This document shows positions 11,901-24,600 of a DNA stretch of 64,000 nt, piece after piece. The notes under the pieces were generated by a model. It worked only from the letters and a program-made list of their open reading frames with translations, was not told where the DNA came from and did not search any database. The translations under genes were made by a program, and so were the position numbers. Within the stretch, counting starts at the first letter, position 1. Each line of letters begins with the position of its first letter. Source of the DNA: Brugia malayi. Its lineage: Eukaryota; Nematoda; Chromadorea; Rhabditida; Onchocercidae. The stretch is from contig NW_025062476.1 in the NCBI RefSeq assembly GCF_000002995.4, positions 8,306,501 through 8,370,500 on the forward strand, written 5' to 3'.

Positions 11901-13237
11901 TTTTCAGATCGTAAAATACGGTCATATTCGGAAACACTAAAAAAAGAAAGTCCCATTATAAAGATTTTCGCAATTTTCTTACTGACTTCCCATCCGAAAT
12001 TACTCAAATTCATCTTGCTAAATAATATAGTTAATTATTTCATTTACGGAAAGCATGATCGCTCCGTCCTACCCACCTAACAGTCTTACATATGAAGAAC
12101 CGCATTACCATTCAACCTACAGTGAAAATCAAACACTTCCATCACGATGAAATTAAAACTGCAGTTGATTTGGTCGAACATTCCCAACTACAATTTTTTT
12201 TTTCCCAGAAAAAAGAAACAGACCAGCTGTCTTTTTTCCTTTAAGCCATGATCAATATATCCCTTTTTCCTTTACAACTGAACGAAAAGGGCCTCATTTA
12301 TCTCTCCCTTAAATATCTAATGTTTTTTCCAAACTCGATATTTTCATTGCCATCCAGATACAAAGGGATTATGCTTCCTGATCGTGCTTACCAATTCCAC
12401 TTTTCTTCTCTCTGATGTCTTAATTCACTTTTAATCTAGGTTTCGCCTTTATAAATCGTTTCTTTCAAAAGTAAACTTCCCTGAGAGAAATTCAGGATAT
12501 GATAGTAAGAGTGCCTGCATGATGTGATGAAGCCTACTTATAATCCTCAGAAAATCAATTTCGCTTTCGTAACGATATATTATGATCTAAGATATCAGTT
12601 ACTCAGTAGTGCCAGCAACCAAAAATAAATAAACAGAAAACTGCTATATCCTAAAATTCTTTTACTTCCAACTCATAATATCGTTTTTGATATTTCACGA
12701 ATATCTCAACTCTGTTTATCATGAGAAACCCGTTTTATTCTTGCATGAGGCTCGTAGTTTGAACACTGCTAAGGTTTATTTCAGTTAAATGGAATATAAA
12801 GCCACTCTCAAATTTTCAGAAAATCCTGGCGTGTTAAATGAGACACAAAAAGAAGAGATGGTTTCCCCACGATTTCTCATCAATATTTGCACAAATATAT
12901 TCCTGATATATGTTGACTTTCTTTTTCTTTTTGTCTTCTGCTTTTTTAAGCAAAATGGACAAGCAATCTTCAAAGGAATGCAAAATAGATATGCATGCAT
13001 CAACTAATCTTCATAATTTGATTAGGTCAGCAACACAGCAAGTTTGCAAATAATAACGGCATAAATCAAATCAAACATTTACCTTAAACTGAATGGACTG
13101 CTCGTCGAATCGCCGATCACTTTCATCCACACAGTTTGAAAATTCAAAGAACTGGCAAGACGCCAATGCAAACCGATCGGCAGTTCAGCTAGATTAGTTG
13201 ATAAATCATATTCTTGGAGAGATGCTACTGATGACAT
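7664..13237 (-). CDS. MALT1: Paracaspase MALT1
   Basis: Sixteen exons all agree in phase and give 680 residues: 13083-13237, 11764-11936, 11417-11588, 11084-11247, 10822-10908, 10551-10686, 10286-10377, 10022-10208, 9732-9809, 9530-9651, 8963-9112, 8473-8669, 8103-8196, 7999-8033, 7877-7960, 7664-7780. Order: death domain (about 1-110), two Ig-like domains (about 115-235; QLFCHARGFPWPHFQW), caspase-like p20 (about 250-400), p10 region (VSAFEVHGERNG...) and a C-terminal Ig-like fold. The catalytic histidine is H334 in FYFVGHGFE and the cysteine C384 in LILLDVCRKN; the aspartate two residues before the cysteine, which shapes the arginine-specific S1 pocket in MALT1, is kept. MALT1 is a cytosolic arginine-specific protease and scaffold; in vertebrates it acts with BCL10 and CARD proteins upstream of NF-kB. 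The ATG follows a TAG splice site at 13259, which may be a trans-splice site. Family assignment is very secure. Confidence 0.95.
8900..8942. repeat. Poly(A) tract of 43 nt
   Basis: Uninterrupted run of 43 A on the plus strand, inside a MALT1 intron. A second run of about 21 A starts near 9120, just past the next MALT1 exon. Length polymorphism or an assembly artefact is likely at such runs. Confidence 0.9.
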
Positions 13238-13258
13238 CTCTTCAGAAGAAATTTTAAC

Positions 13259-15516
13259 CTACAAATTGTAAGCCACATCTCAAACAACTCACAAAGAGTT
13301 AAAACATTAGCTATAAAAGCTTCATCAAATGACTGAGGTTAACAAGTAACACTTCAAATCAAGTAATACTTCAAATCTTATACAAGGCACAGTCGTGGAA
13401 AGTGGACTGTTATATCACTGAGAGTTTTCAATATATCTTTTACACAGACGATAACATTTGCTTTGCTCATCATCACTCGCTCGACAGGCTTACTAGTTGT
13501 CGGTTATATATTCCACATTACAAAATTCCCGAACAGCGTCACTGTACATATACAGAAGTGGTTTGGAAAAAGGAAAAAGAAATCAAAGGTTCAACTTAAA
13601 GAATGGTAAAAGCTTCTGAAGTCAATATATAAAAGACAAGTTCGGAATTCAATCCCTGCTTATTCAATGCAAACTTAAAATCTTCCGCGAGCTAAAAAAA
13701 AACAACAGTAGATAAGCTAACTTTTATATATCAAAGAACAAATTCAAGTAAACGAATTACGCAATGCCACTGACACACAGGAAGGGGTTTAAATTGCGGG
13801 AAGCGTAGCCAAACGGTAAAACTCAATGACAATATGGAGTAAGGACTCGAAGTTGCATTGATAACCGCTGTTGAAAGTGTGCCGTCATTTTGACTACGCA
13901 CGCCTTTGTCACTCTGCCGGCACGAAATGAAAACTTTTTGTCACTCATGGATCTTTGTTTGGAACGGTTGTTGATTACATGAGTTGGATAAATTTTACTA
14001 GAGATCCTGAGAAGTTGGGCGAAACGGGTCTATTAGTCCGTTATGTCATGATTGCGCCTGAACAACAGCGCAAAGCTTAACGCAGTTTCAATTTCTGGTG
14101 AAGACAATCGTATTTTGCAATAATGGCAATTAAATCTGCATATTTTATAGGCATTAAGTGAAGTAAGATAGTCTATATGTTCTCAGATGATTGCCTTCTT
14201 ACCAAATTGGACAGACCTCCCTACTAACTAGAAAGTAACTTAAGTCTAGACGACATTGCCGCCCTATCTTTGCACCCACACGGAACACGCTACCGCAGTT
14301 ACCGTTTGATGCCTATAGCGATTTCGTCTTCCGTGCGGTCGCTTAATTGTCCTGGCAAACATTCAGCACTGTGCTGTACATGTCTTCCTTGCAAAGAGAC
14401 TGTTCAGAGTTTGCAACAGTTGAGAGTGGCTGCAGTAAGGGAGAGCACAAGGTTGTTAGAGTGCACTAAGTGCATTTGCAAGCTGCACTGCGTGACGTTG
14501 CCAGGGTGGGGTCAGGGTGCATTCAGTGCATTTGGGAAGCATTTTCGTTATTTTGTTAGGCTGTTGTTAAAGAGGTGATCGGTTGGGATGTTGATTTCTC
14601 GGCCGTCAAGATCTGAGTGAATCTTTCATGCACACGTGAAAAAGAATGGCCTGAAAGTCTGATGGTATGAAACATGCTCGAGGGACTGTGTACATGACAG
14701 GGGCCATCATAACTACATAGTTTAGGTTTGATGTTAGGAATGTTTGTGTTATGTTCATGTTTTCCAAAAACATACAATTTGGCATTAAATGATCCTTGAT
14801 AAGCTGTAAGTGGTGTTTAAATTGATCCACTTGCTTCCTGTTAAGTTATTGTCTGCTAAATTCACCAACTTTATCATTCAACTGTAGTGATAAGCAGTTA
14901 TTATCCTAGTGTAGTAATAAATCGTTATCTCTTTGGTGAAGTTCGACGACTCTCACCTTATCATGTTAATGTGGTGATGATAAAGTGCTACTATCTCCAA
15001 TGTTGTCAGTGATAAAACGCTGCATCTGAGAATAGATTTTACGTCGTTTGATAAGGGACGTTAATTTTTCACTCAGTATACATAGCAGCATTATTCCGTT
15101 TGTAGTGTTACATTTCTAGTGTTTATTTCGAGTTGTTGTTGAGTGGTTCTGAGGGTGTCGCTTATCTTCGTAATGTGATTAGCAATCATGTTATGTTTAA
15201 GAGTGCAAATAAGATTCAAAAGGTTTACTCGTTTACTGTTTGAGCGAGGTGGTATATTATATCGCCAGTGATTCCGCTTTATTAAGATATTTTCACAATA
15301 ATACTCTTGCAAATGTTTATGAAATCAACTTTTAAATTACTTGTTAGATCAGTCAGACAGCATTTACTGCACATTCGGTGATGATGTGTCAATTGAGTAT
15401 ATCGTTTGCAGGTTTTGAATGCTACTAGAAATAATACAGCACCGATATAACAGAGGTGACAGCAAATTACGCTTCTCATTTGGTTGTTGATAGATTTATA
15501 GTTGGCGCATGTGTGC
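13259..15516. promoter_or_regulatory. Divergent intergenic region, MALT1 and ONECUT
   Basis: About 2.3 kb between the divergently transcribed MALT1 (leftwards) and ONECUT (rightwards). Parts of 13800-14560 are less AT-rich than the rest of the window and include a TGACGT core near 14495. I see no spliced reading frame. It should contain both promoters and the 5' UTRs; open frames at 14270-14578 and nearby lack exon-like splice sites and protein similarity. Confidence 0.45.
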
Positions 15517-18500
15517 ATGGAACCACCTGCGGAGACTTCTTGCTCTCAACAACTTTCATCCATTAATAGTAATAATAATGCTAACAGGTCAGTGCGTATT
15601 TTCATATGTAATTCCTGTTAGAAATTGTCACATAAATCTCATCCAACAACGTATAAACACTTTCACACCTTACACTGCGGATAGGTGAATGTCAGATGTA
15701 GTGGACTTGGAATTTTTGAGAGTTTTTCGCGAGTATTTAGGGTTATGAGATTCACAAGTTTACTTGTAAGAAAAAATCATCTTTAACCTTGCGAAAGTTA
15801 AACTCTACGGAAGTTAACCACTATCAGAGACTAGCAAACACTCCTAGTGTTGTAATCCTTCATCTCTTTGATCGTTTCTATAATTGTAGAGAGAGGGAGA
15901 GAGAAGTAGACTTATTGACCAGTACGTTATTAATCAAAAATATGGTTTTCCGTAGAGTCTTCAGTTTGGACGAGAAAGTAAGACATACGATGGAACGAGC
16001 TGCATCGACAGCTCCACCGACTACCTACCAGCTTCAGATTGATCCCAACATTACGTTTAACTCCGTTAACCGTCCATTCGAAGAGTTGCCAGAAAACTTT
16101 TTGGAAAGTATAAGTCCACAGCAAAACCAAAGTTCTGCGCCACAGGAAAGTCCACAGCTTGCACCACTGGCACCTATGAGTCTTGGTTCAAATGATAAGT
16201 AAGTTTTGAAAAAAAATTTTTTTAATTTTTGGTTCCAGCTGGAATCACTGCAGTTCCTGTTTTCTGGCTTTTACTCCGATCCATTTTTTTCCTAGATTTT
16301 TACATTTGTTGTTTTTTTGGACCTTTTCATTTTTAATAAAGGTAAATGGCAAGAGGTGGTTTCTTAATTAAGTTAGTAGATATTTCGATGTCATTATTTT
16401 ACAGAAAAAAGTTTTCCATCGAACATTTAGCACATGTTAATGGTCAAAAACGCTAAACATAAGTATCTTGAATGGATTGTTAACTTTCTAACATTGGCAG
16501 AAAGGTTAAATGATGTATTGTAGTTTCGGGAAATCATCTGATTTCAATGCTTATGCAACCCTGGCACCTATGTCGGCAACACCGTCGTATGTAGGTACAA
16601 TGAAAATTGAACCGTTGCAAGATCAGCTTCATAGCACTTCCATGCAACACAGCAGTCATTCCTCCGGTTTAGATAAGCTAAGGTAATTTTAGTTTTTTTT
16701 TTCAAAATTGGAAACTTCATACTGTTTCAGGGGACGAGTGTATTTCTTTATACTAAAAAGATTCGTGCATAAATGTAAAAAGATGTGTAGAATCAAATTG
16801 GGGGGATATCGTGTAATATTATGGACCGATAGTTTAAATGAAATAGAATATTAAAAATCTATTCAAAGAGATGATAACTTTTAAATTTTAAGTGGTTTCG
16901 TGGTAAACATATGCACATAAAGTACTTATTCTCAATATTTAGTCATATATGGGTATAATAACATGTCATATGAATATGGCATATGGTCATTTAAAAAGTA
17001 TGGTATAATATTACCTCGTTCTATCTACGTTAATGCCTGTTCCCAGGTTGCGTTATGAATTTATGGTTCAAATTGCGTTTCTTAGTGCATGATTTAAGGA
17101 TTCATTTCAGTTTTAGCTCCGGTCCGGCTGGTCTTCTTTCTCCGTTGCAAACTACGGCGCGACCAGATAGTCTTGTTTGCTCAAGTTTATTGAGTGCCCA
17201 TCAGAATGGTGGACGTGCAAGTGAAATGTTAGCTGGTTTACGAAGACATCATCCATACATCAAGGAAGAAGTACGCATTTCTTATCTATAAATTTGATGA
17301 GCAGAAGAGAAGAAAGGGAAAGGCGAGAGAATTTGATCTAACATTGTTTTAGATAATCATCTGAAGTTAGAGTTGTTGAAGCTTTTTCTTAAAGTCGAAG
17401 TTTTTTTCGTAAAGTACTGACAGAACATATTTATATATTTTCATAAAAGCATTCTTTTTGTTCAGGTCGATTTGGGACAGGATTTCAAAACGATGGATTC
17501 CTCCTTTATGTCCCATCAACCTCAGCAGTCGGTATGCTTCACTAAAAAAGGCAACTTTATGTAGAGTTTAAATAAATACTTCTTATTACTACTGCACAGT
17601 TATTTATTTTGGGAAAATGCTTCAGGCTAATTTGCTGGGTCAGGATGATCATCAACAAGAGCTTGACCACCGTTTGGCGAATGCTGAAACTCCTCCGGCA
17701 GTGAGTAATGTAGAGCTTGCAAGTTCCTTCATTGCAACAATGATAGGCGAGCAGGTGTTACTTTTTCTCTACCTTTGTAAAGCGTGTTTGTAGTGATTTC
17801 AAGTTAAATTTGGAAGAATGTGCTTTTTAGCTTCTGTAAAATCTGTTAATATAAAATCCTTTAGCTTTTCATACTATTGTAACCTTATTGCCTGGTGACA
17901 CATATGGTTTGATAGATCCAGCACTTTGTAAGCATTTGATTAAATCGTGATATTACGATATGCTGAAATATATCTCAGATAATTACAGTTGAGCTAAATG
18001 ATTCCAGAGTTGCTTTTTGAATCACTGCACATTCCTGTTATTTTTTTTTTCATACATTTTTGTGTTTTTCTCCTGTGCAGCAGGTCATATGTTTTTTGTT
18101 TGATTAGCAAAGTGTATTTTAGCCGCCAAGTTCACCAGCACCACAACACACTATATTTCGCCAAAGTCGACGTAATTTTTCTTCCGTGGATACGACTGAA
18201 TTGCGTAGCAGCGAAGATCTTGAAGTAAATGCGGCAGAAACAAGTGGTGATGATTTGACATTTGCTGATGATAATGGTGAACCGACAAGTACAACCAGAC
18301 TTACTTCTACTGTTGGTCGGTGTATAATTTAATTTTTTGGTTTGTTTTGAAATCTCAGTTTAGTAAACGACTCACAAATGTTAGTGAAGATATTTCATGA
18401 TTTCCTTGAATAGTAATCAGAACTAATAGTACTCATAATGGGCTTTGTAGTGTCACTGGTTGCTGTTTATTTCTGTTGAGCTGTGTTACATTACAGCTCT

Positions 18501-21500
18501 GACTAAGAACTCGGTTTTGCATTGAACTAAAGTTTTATTCATCTTTGCTGCATGCAGATTTCTACTTATTGCTTAATTCCGTGCAAAAGAAACGGAAAGA
18601 AGTATCTGTTAAATGTCAGAGAATTCAAGAATAAACAAAAGCTCCTTTCCAGGTGCACCACGTGCTAGTTATTCAACTAAGGACGCTACAGATCCTCTGA
18701 ATGCAGAAATAGACGATGACATTTATATCGATACGACTGATTTGTGCAAGCGAATTGCTTGGGAACTTAAGCAGCATTCTATACCTCAGGCTATCTTTGC
18801 TGAAAGGATTCTTTGTCGGTATTGGCTTTTTTCATCAATTTTAGTTGAAAAAAAAAATGTTAATTGAGGACAGAAAAACTTTTAATGATATAAAAAAACT
18901 TGATCAGTAATTTTTTCTTTTACTAATTACTTTAGATGTTTTAGAATTTTTCTATTATCATTTGTATAAAGTGCCCATTTCGTTTCATGACTGAAGCTAA
19001 ATACGTATTAGATACTATAATACGGTGTTAACAGTACAATGTTGAATAGGACTTTTGCCTGATTTCCTTTATACCTCAGTTAAGGATTTATCATGATTAT
19101 CAGTATAAATTTTTGCTTTATAATTAAGTTTTCTGATTAGGAGTCAAGGAACACTTTCTGATTTGCTAAGAAATCCGAAGCCTTGGAACAAATTGAAGTC
19201 AGGAAGAGAGACATTTAGACGAATGTTTAACTGGGTACAACAACCACTTGAACTGCGACTGGGTATTCTTGATATGTACAAAGGGAAAGGTAAGACATTC
19301 TGGGTGCATTATTTTATTTCAATTTTTGACATAATGAAAATTATGGTTCATCTTTGCAGTGTTTCTATTACAAGATTCGGCGTTTGGGCATTTGTTTCAG
19401 GGGGTATGTTACCGTCTTCGATGAGTCCACCTACTCCAGCACAGAATGCTCGACAAGGTTCACGACATAAAGGTCGAGATGGCGATGGTGAATTTTCATA
19501 AAACTTACTAAATTTTGGATTTGTTCTAAAATATGCTTCTTTATTATTACTGTTCTAAAATGGGCTTTTTTTGCTGTCATTTGAATGTTCTTTTTTCTTT
19601 TCATGAAATTTTGATTTTACTCGAATTTAAGTTGTCTTTCCGTCTTATTTTCTTGGATATTTTTCGTTTCAGGCTTGAGTAGTACCAAAAGGCCTCGACT
19701 GGTTTTTACCGATATCCAGAAAAGAACTCTGCAGGTAATATATACATATATAGTTTACGATTTCAGTGCATTCAGTGGCAGATATATAAAATTTTCAGGC
19801 TATATTTAAAGAAACACAACGTCCAAGTCGTGAAATGCAGCAAACAATTGCAGAACATCTGCAGCTGGATCTCTCGACAGTAGCGAATTTTTTTATGAAT
19901 GCTCGACGAAGATCCAGAAGTGGTCCGTTAATGGGTGATGCTCCAGCACCCTATCAACAAGTCTGTTATTGAATTTTTCAAAAAAAAAAAATCACATTTT
20001 ATCATTTCTTCAGATATTTGTTCTCTGAAAATGTGTTCTAACTGTTAGATTTTGGTCTAAGCAAATTTTTTTCAAAATGCAGAAATTACTTGAAAAATTT
20101 GAAATAGATACGACCAATTACACCACCTCCTGAATCACCGCCACAACATCGAAATCCGAATAAAGCACGTGGTAATCGCCATATTTCACGTAGTGATGGC
20201 GAGAATTCGTCTGTCACAAGCAGTTCACGAATCGAAACTACGGTCGCACAAGTTGTTGAAGAAGCAGCTGAGTATGCACGGCGCTACGATGAGGTTACTT
20301 GTAAAGGAGTATATTTTAGAAGCTTGTACTAGTTTGTGGAACTGATAATGAGCAGGAAAATTTAAAAGCCGATATTGAAATAGCATTTAGTTCGTTATCA
20401 AGTTCTACTGCATGAATGAGGAAATAACAGTGCTTGGTATTTCATTTTTCCGGCGTTTATATTTGAAATTTTATCATGTTTTTAAAGGGCACTTATTCTG
20501 ATGAAAAAAATTTAAAATTTCGTATTGGTGAAATAGACAGCAGTGTTGGAATAGAGGACAATAATTCAAGAATAGATTATGAAGATCAGGCACCGGAGTA
20601 TAAGGTATTAGTCTCGTCGTATTCTTTTGATTTTTTTTTTTAATTTATCGTGTTTTGATTGTTTCAAATCTTTGAATATAGAGGACAGTTGGTGTATAAT
20701 TAAGCTCTTTTGCAGAACTAATTATTTTTGCTGAAGACAATAGGAAGCATTCTGTCACTTGAAATTAATTTCTGAAAAACAAATTTTTGTGATCCTAAAG
20801 TATTTAACCGCAAAAAGTTTTATTTGGTTTTTTCGTGATTATAACTGATGGCCTATAGAATAGGGGAGTGATGTTGACAATGCGCCTATAACTGTAATGG
20901 CTGTCGTAATTCTTTTTTTATTAAGCAGTCATCAATTTTGTCACCAACGCGTGTAATTTCAGATGATCCGATTGTCAAACGACCACTCCCTTTCAATAGA
21001 TTCGAGGCAAATTGCTACAGCAGATGAATTGTTAGCAAGCGAACTCCCAGATGATGAAGCACAGTTGAACCCGGACCCTAACACAAGTATGCAGGCCGTT
21101 AAAACTGTGAATGATAAAGATGAAAGTGTTTTCTTGGTGTCAGTTCCGGTAACAGCGGAATCTGAATGTGTAAGTTCTGAAATTAGTTAAAATTGGTTTA
21201 TTGTGGGTTGGTTTTCACTGATAATAATGCTTTACTTCAAGTCTTTGTACCCAGTAAACAATTACGTGTACTAAATTACGAACCTGAAGAAATTTATTAC
21301 AAGGATTTTTCTTTACTTCATGATATGCATCGTGCTTCGCTCTATTGTATGTGGTTAAGAATCTATGTCGTGTCTGTCGGCTTATATACTTCCCTGTCAG
21401 TGTTTGAGCGCAACTCTGTGGGTTATAACGTTGATCATTACGGAACTATTCAGTTTTAGTGTGAAGTATCTTACTCAAAAAAGTGAACTTCAAGTTTAAT

Positions 21501-21651
21501 TTTCTATAATTATAATAATGAGAAATTCTTGTAGGATACTGTCGAGCAGCAGCGATTGCACCCAGTGATGTCTTTTGGTAATAAAATGATAATAGTGAAA
21601 GTAGAACAGCGAGAAAATCCAACTTCGAATGCTGCCGCTAACTCACATTAA
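15517..21651 (+). CDS. ONECUT transcription factor (CUT + homeodomain)
   Basis: Sixteen phase-consistent exons encode 784 residues: 15517-15587, 15890-16198, 16524-16682, 17111-17270, 17466-17531, 17626-17754, 18123-18315, 18653-18818, 19141-19289, 19401-19487, 19673-19734, 19799-19960, 20108-20308, 20488-20604, 20963-21169, 21535-21651. A single CUT domain covers about 386-466 (DTTDLCKRIAWELKQHSIPQ ... WNKLKSGRETFRRMF ... QPLELRLGIL). The homeodomain covers about 499-558 and ends VANFFMNARRRSRSG, with the F-F-M-N recognition-helix signature peculiar to ONECUT proteins. One CUT plus this homeodomain defines the ONECUT class (HNF6; Caenorhabditis CEH-48 and relatives), nuclear DNA-binding regulators often active in neurons. 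The N-terminus is Ser/Gln/Pro-rich, and the roughly 220 residues after the homeodomain are acidic and low in recognisable domains. Choice of donor at 20293 or 20308 is open. The start ATG is the first in frame; the exon 1-2 junction is in phase. Confidence 0.93.
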
Positions 21652-24600
21652 ATTTTTCACTTTATTGATTCAGTAGTTTTTAGGTCTGTTCTGAGTCAAT
21701 GGATGCTGAAAATATTGAGTACAGCACAATTCTATTTTATTTGAAAATCACTGCTTAGTACTTGGTAGTGTACTACTATACTGCATTGTGATATTGCAGA
21801 TCTCTTTTTATGCTGCTAATGAATTCTTTTTTTTTTTAATTTAGCAAAAAAGCATATTTTGCTATCTAAATAATTTTGTGCTAGTCACGCTGAAGAAATT
21901 CAAAGATAGGGTACTGAAGAGAATTCAAAGATATTGATTTTTGGGTCTTATGAAAAATTTTACATAATATCACTGAAAATTCGTTTTGCGCTCATTCATT
22001 TATCAGCTTTCTCGGTCGTGTAAATCTGATATTTTAGAAGTTGTCGAGGTTTTTTTTTTCCGCATTTTTGGTTTCGTTATACACAAGGCTGTTAAAATTT
22101 TCCAAATATATGTTTTCCCTCTCATATCGGTATCGTTGTTATTTCCTGCTTTAGTTAATTATGTAAAGCACTCGGATAAAAACACATAGAATTTGTGAGG
22201 CATTAGAAAGACGTTTTTTTATATAGGCTTTAGTAGTAGTAATTTTTTCTAATTTGAACAAAATCTGCTTCTTTTCAAAAACTGTTAGAAGCTTTTTGAG
22301 AAAATGGTAAAAGCAAACTAAATGCTGGGAACAATAAGAGTGTTTCTTCAGTTCCTGACTCATGCAAGTTTCACTGTCATAGGTAACAACTGTTCTATTT
22401 GTCACCTCATCTGCTATATGGATACAGAGACAAAGTAGCACCACAGCTTATTTGAATATGAAATGAGATTTAGTTTGTTTAATTATACCTGATCGGAAGT
22501 TAATTAATTGGTACTGCTAGTTGCGGTAGAGCCATAACAGGAAATGTTCGAGTTTTAAGGTTCCAGAGTTCTGATATAGTTGTAAGATTTCGATATATCT
22601 CTACAAATTAGAATGGATTAGTAATTGAGTGAAATTATATTCAGTTAATGCCTTCAGAATGAAATGCAATTCATCAGCATTATAACTATATTCTGCTAGA
22701 TTTAGACTATAGAGGCTAGACACAAAGACTTGTCTTCAACGCTGTTGATTACACTTCCGGGTTCATAATAACTTGTGGATGCTGTAGCAGTGAATGGACT
22801 AGGTGAAAAGTCTGTTTCTTGTTAATGAATACTGCTTTCCCTGATTGAGATGGATTTTTGTGAAGAAATTACCCAATTTTTGAAATTTTTTATGCTTTTA
22901 ATGCTTTCAGTCTTCAGTAGGGTTGGAGTTTTATTAGTTTGTTTAATTAATAATGAATTCTTGTATGTGTTTGTACAAAGTTTCCACTTGTATAGCTTCT
23001 GCATAGCGTTTTGGTGATTTTTTCTTTTTGTTCTCATTTTTTAGTTTTTTATTGTACATGTTGTCATTAATAATTTCCGAACTGAGAAGAATTCTCAATC
23101 GACTTTGATAGCATATTTAGAAATTTGGATGATTTTGACGAGCGTTTTTTCATAGCAACCGTTTTTTCTTGATGTTTTTTTTCGATTGAGAGTTCTTTGA
23201 GAAACATTTCGATCGCAATGCGTTTTTGGAACTTTTACCGCGAAAACGAAAAAGAAATTTGTTAACAGTTTTTATACGATTTTCACATCCTGTCTGTTTT
23301 TGCCTCGGAGTCTAATAAGTAGGGAATATATCAGCGCAGTATAATGACAAATCAAAATTGTCGAATATCATGACTGTTCGAAATGTTTGTGTTTTCTATT
23401 TTTTGTAAACGATTTTTTTTCGTCTCTGCAGGCATGTTTTGAGCTAATTGAACTTTTTTGAAGCATTCCGTGAACTTCTTGTGATTTACGGGAATTGAAG
23501 ACTCGATAATACTACATAAGTGTGGATTCTTAGCCTTTGGAGACTTAGCTATGTATGATTGATATTATGTCTTGTTATTCGTAGTCAACTTTCAGTAAAT
23601 TTTTTTTAGTGGGCTTATTTTATCTGTATGTTTAAGAAATATTTTGTTCATATGGATTTTTCATGATTTCGGATTTCGATTTTTGTTTTGAAATTAATTA
23701 CATAAGATAAACTGGCATTTTAAATCAAGTTGCAAGATCTTAGATGAAAGTGGAGGACTTTGCTGAATATATGTAACCGGTATACTCAGTTATACAGATA
23801 TATACTCAGATATGTGGGTTACGATTTTCATTGATGTAGGAAGCGTGAGTGATAACATATTTTGTCGACATGATGATTACAAGTAGAACCACGAAAAATT
23901 CTTGAAAATGCATGAATTTTCTTATATTCCCCGTATATGTTATTACTGTCGGATTATTTTGATTCTTTTGATTTTAATACAAGAATTAAATTAGATCAAA
24001 GAAGTCGACGTCGCTTTTCCAACCAAAAATATTTGATTTTGTCATTTTCTTTATACTGGTTTACAAAGCCACATATGTTTATATAGCTCGTGGAGCTCAG
24101 GAAAATATTATAGTCAGTCTAAAACCGTTTGAGTTGATTTTGAAAGGAGATCTTTTTAAATGTTATTTGTATATGAAAGAAAAGCAAACTCAAATATGAT
24201 TATACTGACCTATACATTAATAAGAGATTACTGCATTGCCTATTTTGTGATTCTCCTTTATAATAATTTGTCACTGTAGACGAAAAATTTTCAGTATGCT
24301 ATTGAGCGCTTACAAAATATGAATTTCAATTTTTTTTTTTTTTTATATTAATGATAATAGACATTATGACAATCAATGCATTTTCGTCACCAAGAAATAA
24401 TTCCTTTTTTCGAAAAAGAATTTCAGAAAAAATTTTTTAAATTTCATTTTTTGTATGCAAACTGAGAAGTTTAAGATAATACAGAAATGATAATTTACAA
24501 TCGACTGATGGGAAATAAATTGAATAAAGCAGCAGGCAAGACAAAAATTCATAACCCATTAACATACATGTTAGTTTGTTAAGCACACTTCTCCGATATA

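Noticed and set aside
14270..14578. 102-codon plus-strand open frame rich in cysteine
   Set aside because: It sits in the divergent promoter region between MALT1 and ONECUT, has no splice structure and no recognisable domain.
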